64,000 nucleotides of DNA from contig NZ_JAOARI010000031.1 in assembly GCF_025210605.1 (NCBI RefSeq), positions 1 to 64,000 on the forward strand, given 5' to 3'. The stretch's first letter is position 1. Each line of letters begins with the position of its first letter. The translations under genes and the position numbers were made by a program. Source of the stretch: Halodesulfovibrio sp. GTDB lineage: Bacteria > Desulfobacterota > Desulfovibrionia > Desulfovibrionales > Desulfovibrionaceae. The notes below the pieces were generated by a model. It was given only the letters and a program-made list of their open reading frames with translations. It did not search any database and had not been told where the DNA came from. Of the stretch, positions 63,423 to 64,000 are shown piece after piece.

Positions 63423-64000
63423 CTATCCTTCGCCTGCGGTGCGTTTAGGGCGCTGGGTATGCAGTTCCCGCTGCACGCGGTTTAAGAACACGCCGGAAAA
63501 AGAATTAAGCTGGACTTCGATGTCCTGCAATTTTCCAAGGAACATGTTGTAGCCGATAGCGGCAGGAATAGCGACGGCAAGACCGATAGCTGTTGCTACG
63601 AGTGCTTCTGAAATACCCGGTGCAACAGCAGCAAGTGCCGCAGATTTCATCTGTCCAATGGTATGGAAGGAGTGCATAATACCCCATACAGTACCAAAAA
63701 GACCGATAAACGGTGCAGAGTTAGCACAGGTTGCAAGAAACGGAAGCGCGGAAGAAAGAGAAGCAGACTGCATGGATACGCCTTGATCCAGTGAGCGCTT
63801 AACGTTGTCTGCAATGACTGTTGCGGAAGTTACGCTTTCGCGCAGACGTGTATATTCGTCTACGCCCTGCTGTGCTACGAAAAAGAGTGGGGAGGAAGCA
63901 TCAGTGCCGACAGCCTGAACTGCTTCGCGCAGGGATTTAGCGTTCTGGAATGCTGTGATGCCTCTGGCAGCACGTTTTTTCGCAGAAGAAAGCGTGAACC
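63423..64000 (-). CDS. tolQ: MotA/TolQ/ExbB proton channel protein, truncated by window edge
   Basis: The frame stays open to the window end, giving 191 C-terminal residues; the N-terminus lies beyond 64000. Two helices and the family core are seen: FLATCANSAPFIGLFGTVWGIMHSFHTIG and APGISEALVATAIGLAVAIPAAIGYN. An ATG at 63773 is internal, since the upstream codons (ADNVKRSLDQGVS) match the cytoplasmic domain. Forms the proton channel with TolR and is the first visible gene of tolQRAB-pal. Confidence 0.92.
   Translation of the reverse strand, partial: FTLSSAKKRAARGITAFQNAKSLREAVQAVGTDASSPLFFVAQQGVDEYTRLRESVTSATVIADNVKRSLDQGVSMQSASLSSALPFLATCANSAPFIGLFGTVWGIMHSFHTIGQMKSAALAAVAPGISEALVATAIGLAVAIPAAIGYNMFLGKLQDIEVQLNSFSGVFLNRVQRELHTQRPKRTAGEG

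Noticed and set aside
1..64000. tRNA or rRNA genes
   Set aside because: No T-loop GTTCRANTC with matching acceptor stem and no rRNA-like segment was recognised on reading; a covariance-model scan would be decisive.

Overview
The window looks like a chromosomal segment of a marine, vibrioid sulfate-reducing bacterium of the Desulfovibrio/Halodesulfovibrio type. The evidence is a tetraheme cytochrome c3 gene (14222-14623), a ferredoxin closely resembling Desulfovibrio ferredoxin III (50650-50838), a siroheme-decarboxylase-like gene of the alternative heme pathway next to hemL and two cobalamin genes, and a helical-cell-shape type peptidoglycan carboxypeptidase. Species assignment is inference. 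I see no rRNA, tRNA, CRISPR array, insertion sequence or prophage.

Layout. 1-5.6 kb: mtnA, a membrane diguanylate cyclase and a Cache-domain chemoreceptor. 5.6-8 kb: a DUF1007 + NicO metal-transport pair, and a divergent DUF2325 + small TPR-like pair whose promoter contains a Fur-box-like palindrome. 8.3-14.6 kb: gpsA, then a tetrapyrrole block (ahbB-like, hemL, cbiG, cobJ) running into two tandem tetraheme cytochrome c genes. 15.1-19.3 kb: one 1383-codon acidic, repeat-rich, probably disordered protein. 19.5-24.4 kb: an acetate-type transporter, a LacI regulator, a BCCT transporter and a trypsin-fold protein lacking its catalytic serine. 24.5-28 kb: purD-purE, an MscS channel, a universal stress protein. 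28.3-35 kb: cardiolipin synthase, YibE/F, alkaline phosphatase, an M48 protease. 35.6-38 kb: a polar amino-acid ABC transporter. 38-44 kb: a Dabb protein, an acyl-CoA synthetase, a Phe-rich leader ORF with an attenuator-like structure ahead of aroE, and an overlapping M15-M99 peptidoglycan carboxypeptidase pair. 44.4-49 kb: dnaX-ebfC-recR facing cobT. 49-53.7 kb: HtrA, ferredoxin, a translationally coupled YkgJ/unknown/TPR operon and a DUF3833 protein. 53.9-59.6 kb: ftsE-ftsX-ilvD, a MerR-like regulator and a MOSC protein. 59.9-64 kb: tolQ-tolR-tolA-tolB-pal, with tolQ cut by the window edge.

How the parts fit. The heme/cobalamin genes feed cofactors to c-type cytochromes encoded directly downstream. 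The envelope genes (Tol-Pal, FtsEX, M99/M15 carboxypeptidases, HtrA, cardiolipin synthase) form a second theme. A roughly 400-bp dispersed intergenic repeat occurs three times, each time between the 3' ends of convergent genes; it carries three hairpins, one a good bidirectional terminator. The observations most worth following are that repeat, the acidic scaffold-like protein, the aroE leader/attenuator, the M99/M15 cell-shape pair and the serine-less trypsin-fold protein.
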